A stretch of DNA of 64,000 nucleotides from Haloarcula japonica DSM 6131 (GCF_000336635.1 NZ_AOLY01000035.1:163669-227668), one strand, 5' to 3'; counted from the stretch's first letter, positions 47,337 through 57,153 are shown. Notes: generated by a model from the sequence alone, not told the origin. Program-made: numbers and translations.

Positions 47337-47363
47337 CCACCACAGAAATGAGCGTTGTGGTGG
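47337..47363. repeat. Inverted repeat upstream of the membrane hydrolase gene
   Basis: CCACCACA (47337-47344) and TGTGGTGG (47356-47363), perfect 8-base inverted repeat 14 bases from the ATG on its 5' side. It may be an operator or a leader hairpin. Confidence 0.4.
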
Positions 47364-47514
47364 GCTCTATCAGAATTAGAAACTACCCCACTTGATTAAT
47401 ATAGCCACAGTAAATACGTTGTTAGTGGGGAATTGGTGGGGTGGAACGGCACCCACTATCACTTCTGTAGGCAGCATAGACACGTCGAGTCAAAACAGCG
47501 AAAACGGGAACTGT

Positions 47515-47811
47515 TCAGTCCGCAGTGATTTCCTGCTGTGCCGTGGCCATCTCATCCTTCATTGGGGCGACGAGCCTGTAGAGCCCGTACAGCGCCAGGA
47601 CCAGGAGGCCGGCCAGGACCAGCCCGGTCCGGAGCGTCGGATCGATCATCGGCGTCGCGATGATCTCGCCCGCGTCGTTCGTCAGCGGTGCCGCGCTGTA
47701 GGGCTTACCCGCCAGTATCTCCACGATGCCGAGGACGACGACGCCCAGCAGCATCAGTCCGCCGCTGAGTGCCATCGCCGCTTTGTCGATGACGGTGGTG
47801 TGTTGTTGCAT
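47515..47811 (-). CDS. Two-helix membrane protein paired with DoxX
   Basis: 98 residues with two transmembrane helices at about 11-31 and 61-80. The region between them is likely outside (AGKPYSAAPLTNDAGEII). A strong Shine-Dalgarno site GGAGGTGA lies at 47818-47825, 6 bases before the ATG, overlapping the end of the DoxX gene. Family not recognised; it may be a subunit with DoxX. Confidence 0.72.
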   Translation of the reverse strand: MQQHTTVIDKAAMALSGGLMLLGVVVLGIVEILAGKPYSAAPLTNDAGEIIATPMIDPTLRTGLVLAGLLVLALYGLYRLVAPMKDEMATAQQEITAD

Positions 47812-47817
47812 TGGTGG

Positions 47818-47825
47818 TCACCTCC
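47818..47825 (-). promoter_or_regulatory. Shine-Dalgarno site for the two-helix membrane gene
   Basis: GGAGGTGA 6 bases before the ATG, complementary to the 3' end of 16S rRNA. Decides the start and shows it is an internal operon gene. Confidence 0.75.
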
Positions 47826-48350
47826 TTAACCGAGCAGGTACCTGAGTTTCGGGTGTTGTTTCACCAGTTTGGTCTTCTCGATGATCGCATCGAGGCCGTA
47901 GTAGCGACCGGTAGCCAGCACGATCATCGTCACGAACAGCAGCAGGCCCATGAAGTCGCTGTTGACCAGCCCATGGCCGAACTCCGCGTTGCCGATCCAG
48001 AACAGGGACATGAAGAAGACCCCGAAGACGGAGGCGAGCCTGACTAGCGCGCCGACCATCAGCCCGAGCCCGATGAGCGTCTCACCGAGCGGGACCATCG
48101 CCTGAATGAGCCAGCCCAGGTGTTCGCCCAGCAGCACGGGGATCGGACCGAGCGCCGTGCCGGTCATCTGCTTGAGGTAGGTCGGCCCGTACGTGTAGGC
48201 CAGCCCGTCCTCGATGAGCTTCGTTACGCCGGAGTGGAAGAACCACCAGCCGGTTACGACACGCAGGAACGCCAGCCAGTACGCGGTCCAGGCCCCGCCG
48301 AGCTCGAGTTCGAAGTCGTCTGCCAGGGGGTTCGCCGCTTGATAGGACAT
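47826..48350 (-). CDS. DoxX family membrane protein
   Basis: 174 residues with four transmembrane helices and DoxX features: WWFFHSGVTKLIEDG at about 35-50 and MVPLGETLIGLGLMVG. DoxX/DoxD proteins include quinone-linked thiosulfate oxidoreductase subunits, but no thiosulfate genes are nearby. A Shine-Dalgarno GAGGTGA (48356-48362) lies 5 bases before the ATG. It is followed directly by the two-helix gene. Confidence 0.85.
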   Translation of the reverse strand: MSYQAANPLADDFELELGGAWTAYWLAFLRVVTGWWFFHSGVTKLIEDGLAYTYGPTYLKQMTGTALGPIPVLLGEHLGWLIQAMVPLGETLIGLGLMVGALVRLASVFGVFFMSLFWIGNAEFGHGLVNSDFMGLLLFVTMIVLATGRYYGLDAIIEKTKLVKQHPKLRYLLG

Positions 48351-48490
48351 CTGTGTCACCTCACATGTGGAGTTCCGCACCACGGTGGGATATAAGGGCC
48401 TGGGTGTTCTCACAGAGTGAAAACCTATCTCAGCGGCTGAGAAGGGACATATCATCGATTTAGCGTATCCCCGCCCGTTCGGCTGTGAGT

Positions 48491-48573
48491 TTTTATATAC
48501 TTTCGCAGGGTCGGGAGTCGCTCACGGGCCACCGTGAGGTTCAAACCCTCTATGCGACTACGATACGACACCA
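48491..48573 (+). promoter_or_regulatory. rtcB promoter and structured leader
   Basis: TATA TTTTATATAC (48491-48500) predicts a start near 48521, exactly at a perfect hairpin CTCACGG/CCGTGAG (48521-48527 and 48532-48538, loop GCCA). GGTTCAAACCC, a T-arm-like sequence, follows at 48538-48548, within a leader of about 53 bases. In most other genes of the window transcripts look leaderless. Confidence 0.55.
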
Positions 48574-50037
48574 ATGGTACTCGAACTGACGGGCGAACAC
48601 ACCACGGCGCGAGTGATGGTCGATGACGAGTCGCTCGTCGAGAGCGGGTGTCGGGAGCAGATCGAGACGCTCATCGACCATCCCGCGTTCACCGAACCGG
48701 TGCGGATCATGCCGGACACGCACTGGGGTGCCGGCGCACCCATCGGCTTCACGATGCCGCTCGGCGAGCGGGTCGTCCCGAACATCGTCGGCGTCGACGT
48801 TGGCTGTGGGATGGCCGCGACGAATCTCGGACCGGAACTTCCGCTGGAAGACGAAGAGCGCGAGCGCCGCGTCCGGGAAGCGGTCCCGATGGGCCGGAAC
48901 GTCCACGACTACGACGACGCCGTCCACCTCGTCGAGGAGTTCCCCTTCGAGCGAGCCAACCGCATCTTCGAGCAGTTCGACGCGGCCTACGCCGAGCGGT
49001 TCGGTGAACACATCGATCCCGTAGAGTTCGACTTCGAGGGCTACGACGAGGACTACTTCGAGTCGCTGTGTGACCGCGTACTGGCGGATCAGCGCCAGGG
49101 AATGGGGTACATAATCAAGAGTGCGGGAACGTTAGGCGGCGGGAACCATTTCGTCGAGTTCGGCCAGGCACGCGAGTCGGGCGACTACTGGCTAGTCATC
49201 CACAGCGGGTCCCGATATCTGGGCAAATCCGTCGCCGAGTACTGGCAGTCGACGGCGACGGACCGCCGGACAATCGGCGATATCCGCGAGCAGATTCCCG
49301 ATGAGTACGTCGAGTACCTGAAATTCGACCCCGACACGGTCGAATCCCGCGACCTCTACGCCTGGGTCACCGGCGGCATGGGCGAGTCCTACATCCGGAA
49401 GGACCGCCTCCGCCGCGAACTTGACGGCAAGGAGATCGAGGACGCCTTCGATGCGCTGGGACAGGTCCAGGACGCCATCCACAGCAGTGACGACGAGGAC
49501 CGCAACACGGACCTTGACTGGCTGGAGGGCCGCGAGGCCCACGGCTACCTGGTCGATATGCTGTTCGCTCAGCAGTACGCCCGCTGGAACCGCGAACTGA
49601 TGAGCGACGCCGTCTGCAACACTCTCGGAATCGACCCGGTTGACCGCTTCCAGTCGATACACAACTACATCGACTTCCGCGACCTGACCATCCGCAAGGG
49701 GGCGACGCCGGCCCGCGAGGACCAGCGGTTGCTGGTCCCGTTCAACATGGCTGACGGGTCGATTATCGCACGCGGGAAGGGTAACGACGAGTACCATCAG
49801 ACAGCACCACACGGCGCGGGTCGCGTGATGAGTCGCCGACAGGCCCACAGCGAGATCGACATGGACGAGTTCGCCGCGGCGATGGACGGCGTCTACTCGG
49901 AGTCCGTCATCGAGGGCGTCCGCGACGAAGCACCGATGGCGTACAAGGATGCCGACGCGATTCTCTCGGCCATCCAGCCGACTGCCGCGGTCGTCGAGTA
50001 CGTTGACGCCGTGCATAACCTGAAGGCAACTGAGTGA
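48574..50037 (+). CDS. rtcB: RNA-splicing ligase RtcB
   Basis: Joins tRNA halves after intron removal, using GTP and Mn. 487 residues. Segments VGVDVGCGM, GTLGGGNHFVE, HSGSR and HGAGRVMSR, with the GMP-accepting His at 413 in the last. Metal site Asp and Cys lie in the first. No intein is present, unlike in some archaeal RtcB. It stands alone; no archease is adjacent. Confidence 0.96.
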   Translation: MVLELTGEHTTARVMVDDESLVESGCREQIETLIDHPAFTEPVRIMPDTHWGAGAPIGFTMPLGERVVPNIVGVDVGCGMAATNLGPELPLEDEERERRVREAVPMGRNVHDYDDAVHLVEEFPFERANRIFEQFDAAYAERFGEHIDPVEFDFEGYDEDYFESLCDRVLADQRQGMGYIIKSAGTLGGGNHFVEFGQARESGDYWLVIHSGSRYLGKSVAEYWQSTATDRRTIGDIREQIPDEYVEYLKFDPDTVESRDLYAWVTGGMGESYIRKDRLRRELDGKEIEDAFDALGQVQDAIHSSDDEDRNTDLDWLEGREAHGYLVDMLFAQQYARWNRELMSDAVCNTLGIDPVDRFQSIHNYIDFRDLTIRKGATPAREDQRLLVPFNMADGSIIARGKGNDEYHQTAPHGAGRVMSRRQAHSEIDMDEFAAAMDGVYSESVIEGVRDEAPMAYKDADAILSAIQPTAAVVEYVDAVHNLKATE

Positions 50038-50092
50038 GCGGATCTGTTGGGCTGGCAGAAAGTGATTAGGACACGAAGACCCTGTCTCCTGT

Positions 50093-50509
50093 ATGACCAT
50101 TCTTGTGGCTATCGCCAACGATTCGGTCTCTCCGACGGTCATCGATACGGCGGTTCGACTCGCCGACGGGCTTGACGAGGAACTGTACGTCGTCCATCTC
50201 GTCGACGAAGACACCGCTGACGGCACGGCCATGCAACTCCGGGACGAGATGCGCGACCGGTTCCGCGACGCCACCGTCGTGGCGACGGTCGCTATCGAAC
50301 ACGTCGGCCGGTCAGCAATGCGTTCGGGTACGCGGATCGGCAACGAACTGCTCGAACTCGCGGCTGACGTGGATGTGCAGCACATCGTCATGGGCCACGA
50401 GCCGAAGGGCCTGGCCGGCAGACTCCGGGATGGCGACGCCGCAGTCGCTGTAATCGACGCTGCCGACGTGCCCGTTACTATCGTTCCGGAAGGTCCCGTC
50501 GACGTGTGA
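50093..50509 (+). CDS. Universal stress protein UspA family
   Basis: 138 residues with the Usp fold, starting TILVAIANDSVSP. The ATP-binding signature in the C-terminal part is degenerate (MGHEPKGLAGRLRDGDAA, with GHxxxxG only partly kept), so nucleotide binding is uncertain. GTGATTAGG 26 bases upstream suggests a leaderless start. Confidence 0.85.
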   Translation: MTILVAIANDSVSPTVIDTAVRLADGLDEELYVVHLVDEDTADGTAMQLRDEMRDRFRDATVVATVAIEHVGRSAMRSGTRIGNELLELAADVDVQHIVMGHEPKGLAGRLRDGDAAVAVIDAADVPVTIVPEGPVDV

Positions 50510-50665
50510 ACGCCGCTCGGCGTATCACAGGCCCAGTCCCCGGCCGAGCACTATCCGTTGTTCGCCGGGAACGTCGAACTCCATATCAGATGTGTGTCTT
50601 ATGTCACCAGATGATACATTGGCGGACGCAAGCCATTTGCCCGCCCGCGGCGTTCCCTAGAGGGA

Positions 50666-51463
50666 ATGGCGTTTCGGCGACTCCTCCGTGGGACGGTCCC
50701 CTGGGAGCAACTCGAAGGCGTGGTGCAGGCGGTAATAGAACGGTACGACGAGCCCGCGGCTCGCGTCGCGTTCCTCGAAGCGGACAACTGGCTTTCGACG
50801 CCGCTGGTCGTCAACGATCAGTGGTTCGTGAAGGTCATCACGGGCCAGAACTCGCTTGTCCACACGTTGCTGACTGCCGGCCGCAACATCGGCGCGTTCT
50901 CGTCGGGGACGGAGGGCTTTTTCGAGCACTTCGGGACGCCCTATGAGATGGCGGAACACGAGCTGGCGGCGACCCAGCGGATGCGGGAGATCGGCGTCAA
51001 CGCCCCCGAGCCCATCGAGGCCTTCGAGTACGACGGAATGGGGGTACTCGTACTGGAATACATACCCGACTTCGAGCCGCTGGACGACCTTCCGGCAGAA
51101 ACCGTCGAACGACACAGCTCGACGGTGTTTGATTTCCTCCACCGGATGCACGAGGACGGCCTGGCACACGGCGACTTCCGCTGTGAGAACGTACTCGTGG
51201 CCCACGACGACCTGTACTTCATCGACGCTACGAGCGTCCGCGAGGCGGCGATCAGTGACGCTCGTGCCTATGACCTTGCGTGTGCGCTGGGCGCACTGGA
51301 ACCGCTCATCGGTGCGCCGGCCGCTGTCTCCGCCGCGGCATTACACTACGACACGGCGGAGTTGCTGGCCGCGGAGGAGTTCCTCGACTTCGTCAACATC
51401 CGCCCGGACCACGACTTCGCCGCCGCAGAGATCCGCGGGGCTGTGGAAAAGCGCGCGAACTGA
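50666..51463 (+). CDS. RIO1-like orphan protein kinase
   Basis: 265 residues of the atypical kinase superfamily: Lys 56 in WFVKVITGQN, HGDFRCEN at 168-175 for the catalytic loop and FID with Asp 187 for the metal. It lacks the KEOPS Bud32 features and is shorter than Rio1. The gene is 155 bases after uspA, with no obvious substrate nearby. Function unknown. Confidence 0.75.
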   Translation: MAFRRLLRGTVPWEQLEGVVQAVIERYDEPAARVAFLEADNWLSTPLVVNDQWFVKVITGQNSLVHTLLTAGRNIGAFSSGTEGFFEHFGTPYEMAEHELAATQRMREIGVNAPEPIEAFEYDGMGVLVLEYIPDFEPLDDLPAETVERHSSTVFDFLHRMHEDGLAHGDFRCENVLVAHDDLYFIDATSVREAAISDARAYDLACALGALEPLIGAPAAVSAAALHYDTAELLAAEEFLDFVNIRPDHDFAAAEIRGAVEKRAN

Positions 51464-51475
51464 TCGTCTGGGGTT

Positions 51476-52378
51476 TCAGTCCGGCGGCGTTGCCCCGACG
51501 GCTCGGCTTCTGGCGACGACACCGATGCCGACGAGCACGACGGCCCCGCCGGCGACAGTCGACGGACCGGGCACCTCAGCGAGCAACAACAGCGCCAGCA
51601 GCGCGCTCCCGACCGGTTCACCGAGCAGCGAGACGCTGACCATGCTGGACTCGACGTGGGCCAGCGCCCAGTTGAGGACGGTGTGGCCGAACACACCGGG
51701 GCCGACGGCCATCGCGAGAAACAGCGCCCACTCTCGGGGTGGGTAGCCGGTCACGGGGTGGCCCGACACGACGACGAAGACGAGGAGGCAGACCGCGGCG
51801 ACGCCGTAGACGACGGTCACATAGGGAATGAGGGGGAATTGCTGGCGGAGAGAGCGTCCGGCGAGCACGTAGCCGGCAGCCATGACGCCGCCGACGAGCG
51901 CCAGTGCGTTGCCGTACAGTGGCCGCGGGCCGACGGTCCCACTCCCGAGTAGCTCGCCCACGGACATCGTGATGATACCACCGATAGCGACGAGAATGCC
52001 CGCCGTCGTCCCGCGCGTGACGCGCTCGTCCAGCAGCGCCCATGCGCCGACAGCCACGAACAGCGGCTGGCACTGGACCAGCGTGACCGACGCCGCCACG
52101 CTCGTCCACGCTAGGCTCTCGAACCACGCGGCGAAGTGCACTGCGAGCGCGACGCCAGTCGCCGCAGCCGCCAGGACGTCTCGCCGAGCGAGCCGCCCAA
52201 ACGCCGACCGATGCCGACCCAGTGCTAACGGGGCCAGCAGTACGGTCGTCAACAGGACGCGGTAGAACGCCGCCACCGACGCCGCGGCACCACTCCAGCG
52301 GACGAGAATCGCACTCGTGCTGACTGCGAGCACAGCGACGACCAGCCCGATTCGAGGGTCGATTCGCGGCTCAGTCAC
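51476..52378 (-). CDS. EamA/DMT family transporter
   Basis: 300 residues with ten hydrophobic segments in two EamA repeats (each about 140 residues). Drug/metabolite exporter of unknown substrate. I prefer the GTG at 52378 (TEPRIDPRIG) because a minus-strand TAATT at about 52424-52430 would place the start near 52402, inside the ATG-to-GTG interval; an ATG at 52420 remains possible. Confidence 0.83.
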   Translation of the reverse strand: MTEPRIDPRIGLVVAVLAVSTSAILVRWSGAAASVAAFYRVLLTTVLLAPLALGRHRSAFGRLARRDVLAAAATGVALAVHFAAWFESLAWTSVAASVTLVQCQPLFVAVGAWALLDERVTRGTTAGILVAIGGIITMSVGELLGSGTVGPRPLYGNALALVGGVMAAGYVLAGRSLRQQFPLIPYVTVVYGVAAVCLLVFVVVSGHPVTGYPPREWALFLAMAVGPGVFGHTVLNWALAHVESSMVSVSLLGEPVGSALLALLLLAEVPGPSTVAGGAVVLVGIGVVARSRAVGATPPD

Positions 52379-52528
52379 GCTGATTTCGCTCCGTTGTGGC
52401 GCGAAAATCTCACACCCCAATCAATTACCACAGCGACGCGTCCACGCATCCTGTGGCAGTATCCGACACGGGAATAAAGAAACACCGGATACCATAGTCG
52501 GGACCGTACTGTCCGCGGGCAGGCCGAG

Positions 52529-53014
52529 TTACCCTTCGAGTAGTTCCTTCGTCTGCTGATGGCGATACCGGAACATCGGCTCCATCCCGAGACAGCCGAA
52601 GGGGCCGAGTGCCCGTCCAAGAGGGCCGCCGGGCAGTTCGAACTCGACGTGATCGTGAACGAGCGTCTCCCTGTCACTCAGCGCTCGGAACGTGTGCGTG
52701 TGCTCCCAGTGAGGGAACGGCCCTTCCTCCATCACGTCGCGGAACATCGCTTCGTCCTCGCCTTCTTCTCGGGCAACGATGTTCGAGACCCACTGCTGGC
52801 GCGGTGGCACACCGAACGGCTTGATCGAGGATTCGACGACCGATCCGGCGGTCAGTTCCTCGGGGTTCGGCTCACCATCCGGTCCCCGCTCCGCTTCGAT
52901 GCGGATGTTCATCCAGTCTGGGGTCAGTGCGACCAGCCCATCACCTGTCGCGTGGAATTTCCAGACTTCTGCTAGCGGGGCTTCGACGCGAACCTGCCGC
53001 TCGTAAATGTCCAT
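52529..53014 (-). CDS. SRPBCC family protein
   Basis: 161 residues of the START-like fold, with DIYERQVRVEAPLAEVW, SIKPFGVPPRQQW and EHTHTFRAL. Hydrophobic ligand binding or cyclase/aromatase role; unknown. ATG at 53014 chosen over GTG at 53020. Confidence 0.8.
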   Translation of the reverse strand: MDIYERQVRVEAPLAEVWKFHATGDGLVALTPDWMNIRIEAERGPDGEPNPEELTAGSVVESSIKPFGVPPRQQWVSNIVAREEGEDEAMFRDVMEEGPFPHWEHTHTFRALSDRETLVHDHVEFELPGGPLGRALGPFGCLGMEPMFRYRHQQTKELLEG

Positions 53015-53077
53015 ATACACAGTAGGGGCAGCGCCGGCAAAACACCCGCGGTAGCCGCGACTACTTCTGGGATGCGG

Positions 53078-54334
53078 TCAGGGCCAGATGCCGCCTTCCT
53101 CGGCCGCAGCGACGACGCGCTGGATGGCGACGACGTACATCGCAGTCCGGAAGTTCGGTGCGCCGGTCTCCTCGTAGGTCTCGACGAGGTCGTCGAACGC
53201 GTTCGTGATGATGGTCCCCAGTTCGTCGTTCACACGCTCCTCGGACCAGTAGAAGCGCTGACGGTTCTGGACCCACTCGAAATACGACACCGTGACGCCG
53301 CCGGCATTGGCGAGGATGTCAGGGAACACGGCCACGTCGCGCTCAGTGAGGACGTCGTCCGCATTCGGCGTCAACGGGCCGTTTGCCGCTTCCACGACGA
53401 TGTCGGCCTGTACGTCCCGAGCGAGGTCGCCATCGATGGCGTTTTCGAGCGCCGCCGGAACGAGCAGGTCCACGTCCATCGTCAGCAGTTCTTCGTTCGT
53501 CATCTCCTCCGCCGCACCCTCATAACCGGCCAGCGACCCGGTCTCACTCTTGAACGCCTTCGCATCGCGTGCGTCGAGTCCGTCGGGGTTGTAGACGGCT
53601 CCCGAGGAGTCCGATACGGCGACGATATTCGCACCCAGGTCCTCGATGAGCTTCGCCGCCACGGAGCCGGCGTTGCCGTAGCCCTGCACAGCCACCGTCG
53701 CGTCCGCCATGTCCTTCCCGAGATAGTCAAACGCCTCGCGGGCCGTGAGCATCACGGACCGGCCAGTCGCTTCGACGCGGCCCGCACTGCCACCCGACTC
53801 AGGGGCCTTTCCGGTGATGACACCGGGCTCGGTGGTGTTCTCCAGCGTCTCGTAGGTGTCTTTGATCCAGTTCATCTCCCGCTGGCCGGTGTTGACGTCC
53901 GGCGCGGGGATGTCCCGGTCTTCGCCGATAATTGGGCGTAGCTCCTCGGCGAACGACCGCGTTATCCGCTCGATCTCGCTGGCCGAGTACTGGCGCGGGT
54001 CGATCTCGATGCCGCCTTTCCCGCCGCCGTAGGGGATGTTTACCGCAGCGCACTTGTACACCATCCAGCCAGACAGCGCCTTGACCTCGTCGCGTGTGAC
54101 CTGCGGGTGATAGCGAATCCCGCCCTTGTACGGCCCTCTGTCACCGTTGAACTGCGACCGATAGGCTCGAAACACCTCGACGGACCCGTCGTCCATCTCC
54201 ACGGAGAGGTTTGCCTCCAGCACTCGCTCGGGGTGTTTCAGCCGTTCGAGCACGTCGGTCGAATATTCGAGATAGTCCGACGCGTCGTCGATCTGCTCCT
54301 GTAAACTCTCAAATGGGTTTACCTCAGGCGACAT
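53078..54334 (-). CDS. gdhB: Glutamate dehydrogenase
   Basis: 418 residues, complete Glu/Leu/Phe/Val dehydrogenase. Lys 94 and catalytic Lys 106 ([17 protein letters not shown]), Rossmann GYGNAG at 218-223. It interconverts glutamate and 2-oxoglutarate. Haloarchaea often have several paralogs; gene symbol by family only. Cofactor specificity cannot be fixed. Confidence 0.93.
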   Translation of the reverse strand: MSPEVNPFESLQEQIDDASDYLEYSTDVLERLKHPERVLEANLSVEMDDGSVEVFRAYRSQFNGDRGPYKGGIRYHPQVTRDEVKALSGWMVYKCAAVNIPYGGGKGGIEIDPRQYSASEIERITRSFAEELRPIIGEDRDIPAPDVNTGQREMNWIKDTYETLENTTEPGVITGKAPESGGSAGRVEATGRSVMLTAREAFDYLGKDMADATVAVQGYGNAGSVAAKLIEDLGANIVAVSDSSGAVYNPDGLDARDAKAFKSETGSLAGYEGAAEEMTNEELLTMDVDLLVPAALENAIDGDLARDVQADIVVEAANGPLTPNADDVLTERDVAVFPDILANAGGVTVSYFEWVQNRQRFYWSEERVNDELGTIITNAFDDLVETYEETGAPNFRTAMYVVAIQRVVAAAEEGGIWP

Positions 54335-54524
54335 ACAGTCAATATCTCAGACTGTGGGCAAAAGGGTACCGCCGTCTATGGGATTTTCCAGATACCAATT
54401 ACCCACAACGGACCTGATCAGTTAGACGGAGTGGCTCCAACCGAATCGTCCACGGCGACACGATATGTTCGTGTACTGGTCCAGCGAGGGGACGAAACTG
54501 GAGGAGAAGATAATCCCGGCGTGG

Positions 54525-54908
54525 CTACAGGCTGAGCAGGAGGACCGTGTTGATCACGACGGCCGCTACCCACGGGAGCGCCAGCCCGAGCGGCACGACG
54601 ACGCCACGCTGGTCGCTCAGCAACTGGCGGGTCAGCCCTGCCAGTCCGAGAACGCCGACTTTAGTCAAACCGAGGATGGCGATTCCAAACGTCTCTATGG
54701 CGGCCCGCATCACGGGGTTTCCCTCGTGTAGGCCGTGCTGGAGGCCGACGTGTGTCAGCCACACGTCGACGATGAGCGTCACTGCGATTACCAGCCATAA
54801 CTCTCGCTCGACGGCCGCAAGTTCGTTGAGCAGGGCGCTACACCACTCGTCGATGGTCCCTATCGGGACCGTTCGGTCCGTTGTGAACACGTCACCCTCC
54901 GCAACCAC
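54525..54908 (-). CDS. DUF5658 membrane protein
   Basis: 127 residues with three or four hydrophobic segments and the DUF5658 motif VDVWLTHVGLQHGLHEGNP. Function unknown. A minus-strand TATA TATTTAATACG at about 54943-54956 gives a leader of some 15 bases. A plus-strand ORF over it (54465-54731) is a shadow. Confidence 0.8.
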   Translation of the reverse strand: MVAEGDVFTTDRTVPIGTIDEWCSALLNELAAVERELWLVIAVTLIVDVWLTHVGLQHGLHEGNPVMRAAIETFGIAILGLTKVGVLGLAGLTRQLLSDQRGVVVPLGLALPWVAAVVINTVLLLSL

Positions 54909-55143
54909 GCCCCCACGTGGTCTGTTATCCTGTTGTCATCCCGCGTATTAAATACACACTGTTTACTACTGAAACCGATAGAGTAGGGACTGCATACTCC
55001 CGGGAAACGCGATGCCACCGGATCAAGCTTTAACGACGCGTTCGACGCTTCCAGTGCATATAAAATAGCTACTGGGAATGCGATTATCACCTCTCATAAT
55101 GGTGGCACACCATTGATATCGGGTGCCGGACTACTCACGCATC

Positions 55144-57153
55144 ATGAATGCCACCGGCTACGACCGAGAGACGCCGCCGTCGGCCAGGCGTCGTCGCTGG
55201 TGGCTTCCGCTTCTCGTCGTACTGCTTTTGCTCCCACTGCTCGGTATCGTCGCTTCGGGTACGGCCGCGGCCGAAGACACAGAATCGCCGGAATGGGGCA
55301 ATGCGACGCGGGGCAATTCCACGACTATCCAGGTGGCCCTGTACGACGACGGTGGGTCGCTGGATACGAGTACAATTCAGGCGGGGGATTTCGCGCTAAC
55401 TACGGGTCGAGTAGCGAACGTCTCGGTCGCATCGATCAACGCCTCCGGAGCGAACAGGACGGGAGTCCGCGTCTCCCTGCTGCTGGAGAAAAAAGTCGAC
55501 ACCGACAACGTCACTGTCAGCCTCCGCGATACCGGCAGTATCTCAGACGAAGCGGGGAACGAGCTTCCCCACAAATCGGTCACCGTCACTGGGATGGACT
55601 CCGTCGTACCGAAGTACCAGTCGTTCGAGGTGAGTCGCATCAATAGCTCTACCGCCCGCATCTCTGTCGGGATTCACGAACCGATACAGCAGCTCGAAAT
55701 TTCCGTCGGTGGCCCGTCGATAGACACACTCAATATCTCGGGATTCACCGAGCGCACCGGCAACACGCTCACGTATACACGAAAGTACACGTTCACGGAG
55801 GAAGGCGAGTACTCGCTGCTGCTGCTGTCGGTGACCGACGAGAACGGAAACGAGAACTCTTTTGGCCGACAGCAGACGTTTCTCTATGACGACTCCGCAC
55901 CGAACGTCACCGTCACTGGGCCGGAGAACGCGACGGTCGGCGAGTCAGTGACCTTCTCCGCGGCGGAGACGACCGACGACCAGGGCGTCGACTCGGTCCG
56001 GTGGCAGGTGGGGAGCGATACAATTCTCACCGGCGAGAACATTACGGTGGCCTTCGCCTCACCCGGCAGCCACGAAGTCACAGTGACGGCCGCCGATCCG
56101 CTCGGGAACACGGAAACTGTGACCAGAGTCGTGTCTGTGACGGGCAATGGAACCGCCGGGAACGTGACTGTGCGGCAGCCGAACGCGACCGTAGCGAACG
56201 TCTCGGTGAACGGGTCCGGCCAGACACAGCAGATTCTGCCCCCAGAGGGGCCACTCGTCACCGGCCGGAACGGAACGCTAGAGCGGCTTGCCGTGTCATT
56301 CCCGCGTAATGAATCCACAACACTCACCGTTCGCTCCCGCCGGCCCACGTCAGCGTTCGCGACCGCCACCGACCACACCGGTATCAGCCAATTCGATGTC
56401 GACCACGGTTCCGTTCCGGCTCAGGACGCGACGTTCACGTTTACTGTGGACCGTGGCACGCTGGCGGCGGTCGGTGCGGAACCCGATGCTGTGACGCTGT
56501 TCCGAGAAGTCGACGGGTGGGTGCCGTTATCGACTGAGATTGCCGGCCGGAGCGAGTCGCACATCGTCTACCGGGCTAAATCGCCGGGTCTCTCGTCGTT
56601 CGTCGTTGGAGTCAAACAGACGGCAGCGACAGGCATGGATGCGGAGGCGGCGACGACCGACTCGGAAACGCCGACATCCGAACCCGAAACGACCGAGAAA
56701 TCGACAGAAAACCCCGGACAACCGGATATCGTGGTTACGAACGCTACGGCCGTTCCATCGACGCTCGGCCCCGGCGACCGGACCGTGATCACCGTCGAGT
56801 TGGAAAACCGGGGGACCGCGAGCGGCGACCACAACGTGATAGTCTCGCTCAATACCTCGATACTGACAACACGGACAGTCACTGTTCCTGCCGGTGAGAC
56901 GCGAACGACGGAGTTTGCCCGCTCAGTTCCGGAGAGCACCACTGGAAGATTGACTGTTGACGGGCAACGCGTCGGGAACGTGACGGATGGCAGCGGGGGC
57001 CTCCCGATTCCAGCGCTCCCGTCAATCGGGATTCCGAACCCGCTCTCGCTGTGGCCCGACGGAATCGTCGGAACCGTACTGGGCGGGCTACTGGGCGTTG
57101 CTGTCGGGCTGTACAGCGTGCTGAAAGCACTGGCGATCTATCTCGGCTACTGA
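55144..57153 (+). CDS. PGF-pre-PGF domain surface protein
   Basis: 669 residues. The N-terminal signal is RRRRWW followed by a hydrophobic run (about 20-42). An Ig-like/PKD-type domain with VTVTGPENATVGESVTFS follows, then the PGF-pre-PGF domain (about 380-500, with AKSPGLSSFVVG), and a CARDB-like domain (VVTNATAVPSTLGPGDRT). The C-terminus ends in one transmembrane helix. Many NxT/NxS sites suit N-glycosylation. No PGF motif is seen before the last helix, so archaeosortase processing is not supported. ATG at 55144; GTG at 55123 is possible. Confidence 0.82.
   Translation: MNATGYDRETPPSARRRRWWLPLLVVLLLLPLLGIVASGTAAAEDTESPEWGNATRGNSTTIQVALYDDGGSLDTSTIQAGDFALTTGRVANVSVASINASGANRTGVRVSLLLEKKVDTDNVTVSLRDTGSISDEAGNELPHKSVTVTGMDSVVPKYQSFEVSRINSSTARISVGIHEPIQQLEISVGGPSIDTLNISGFTERTGNTLTYTRKYTFTEEGEYSLLLLSVTDENGNENSFGRQQTFLYDDSAPNVTVTGPENATVGESVTFSAAETTDDQGVDSVRWQVGSDTILTGENITVAFASPGSHEVTVTAADPLGNTETVTRVVSVTGNGTAGNVTVRQPNATVANVSVNGSGQTQQILPPEGPLVTGRNGTLERLAVSFPRNESTTLTVRSRRPTSAFATATDHTGISQFDVDHGSVPAQDATFTFTVDRGTLAAVGAEPDAVTLFREVDGWVPLSTEIAGRSESHIVYRAKSPGLSSFVVGVKQTAATGMDAEAATTDSETPTSEPETTEKSTENPGQPDIVVTNATAVPSTLGPGDRTVITVELENRGTASGDHNVIVSLNTSILTTRTVTVPAGETRTTEFARSVPESTTGRLTVDGQRVGNVTDGSGGLPIPALPSIGIPNPLSLWPDGIVGTVLGGLLGVAVGLYSVLKALAIYLGY

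Noticed and set aside
48503..48556. Truncated tRNA gene upstream of rtcB
   Set aside because: Only a T-arm-like sequence and one hairpin are present; acceptor and D arms of normal size cannot be drawn. It is kept as a leader structure.
54465..54731. 88-residue plus-strand open frame
   Set aside because: Antisense to the DUF5658 membrane protein, which has a promoter and a family motif.
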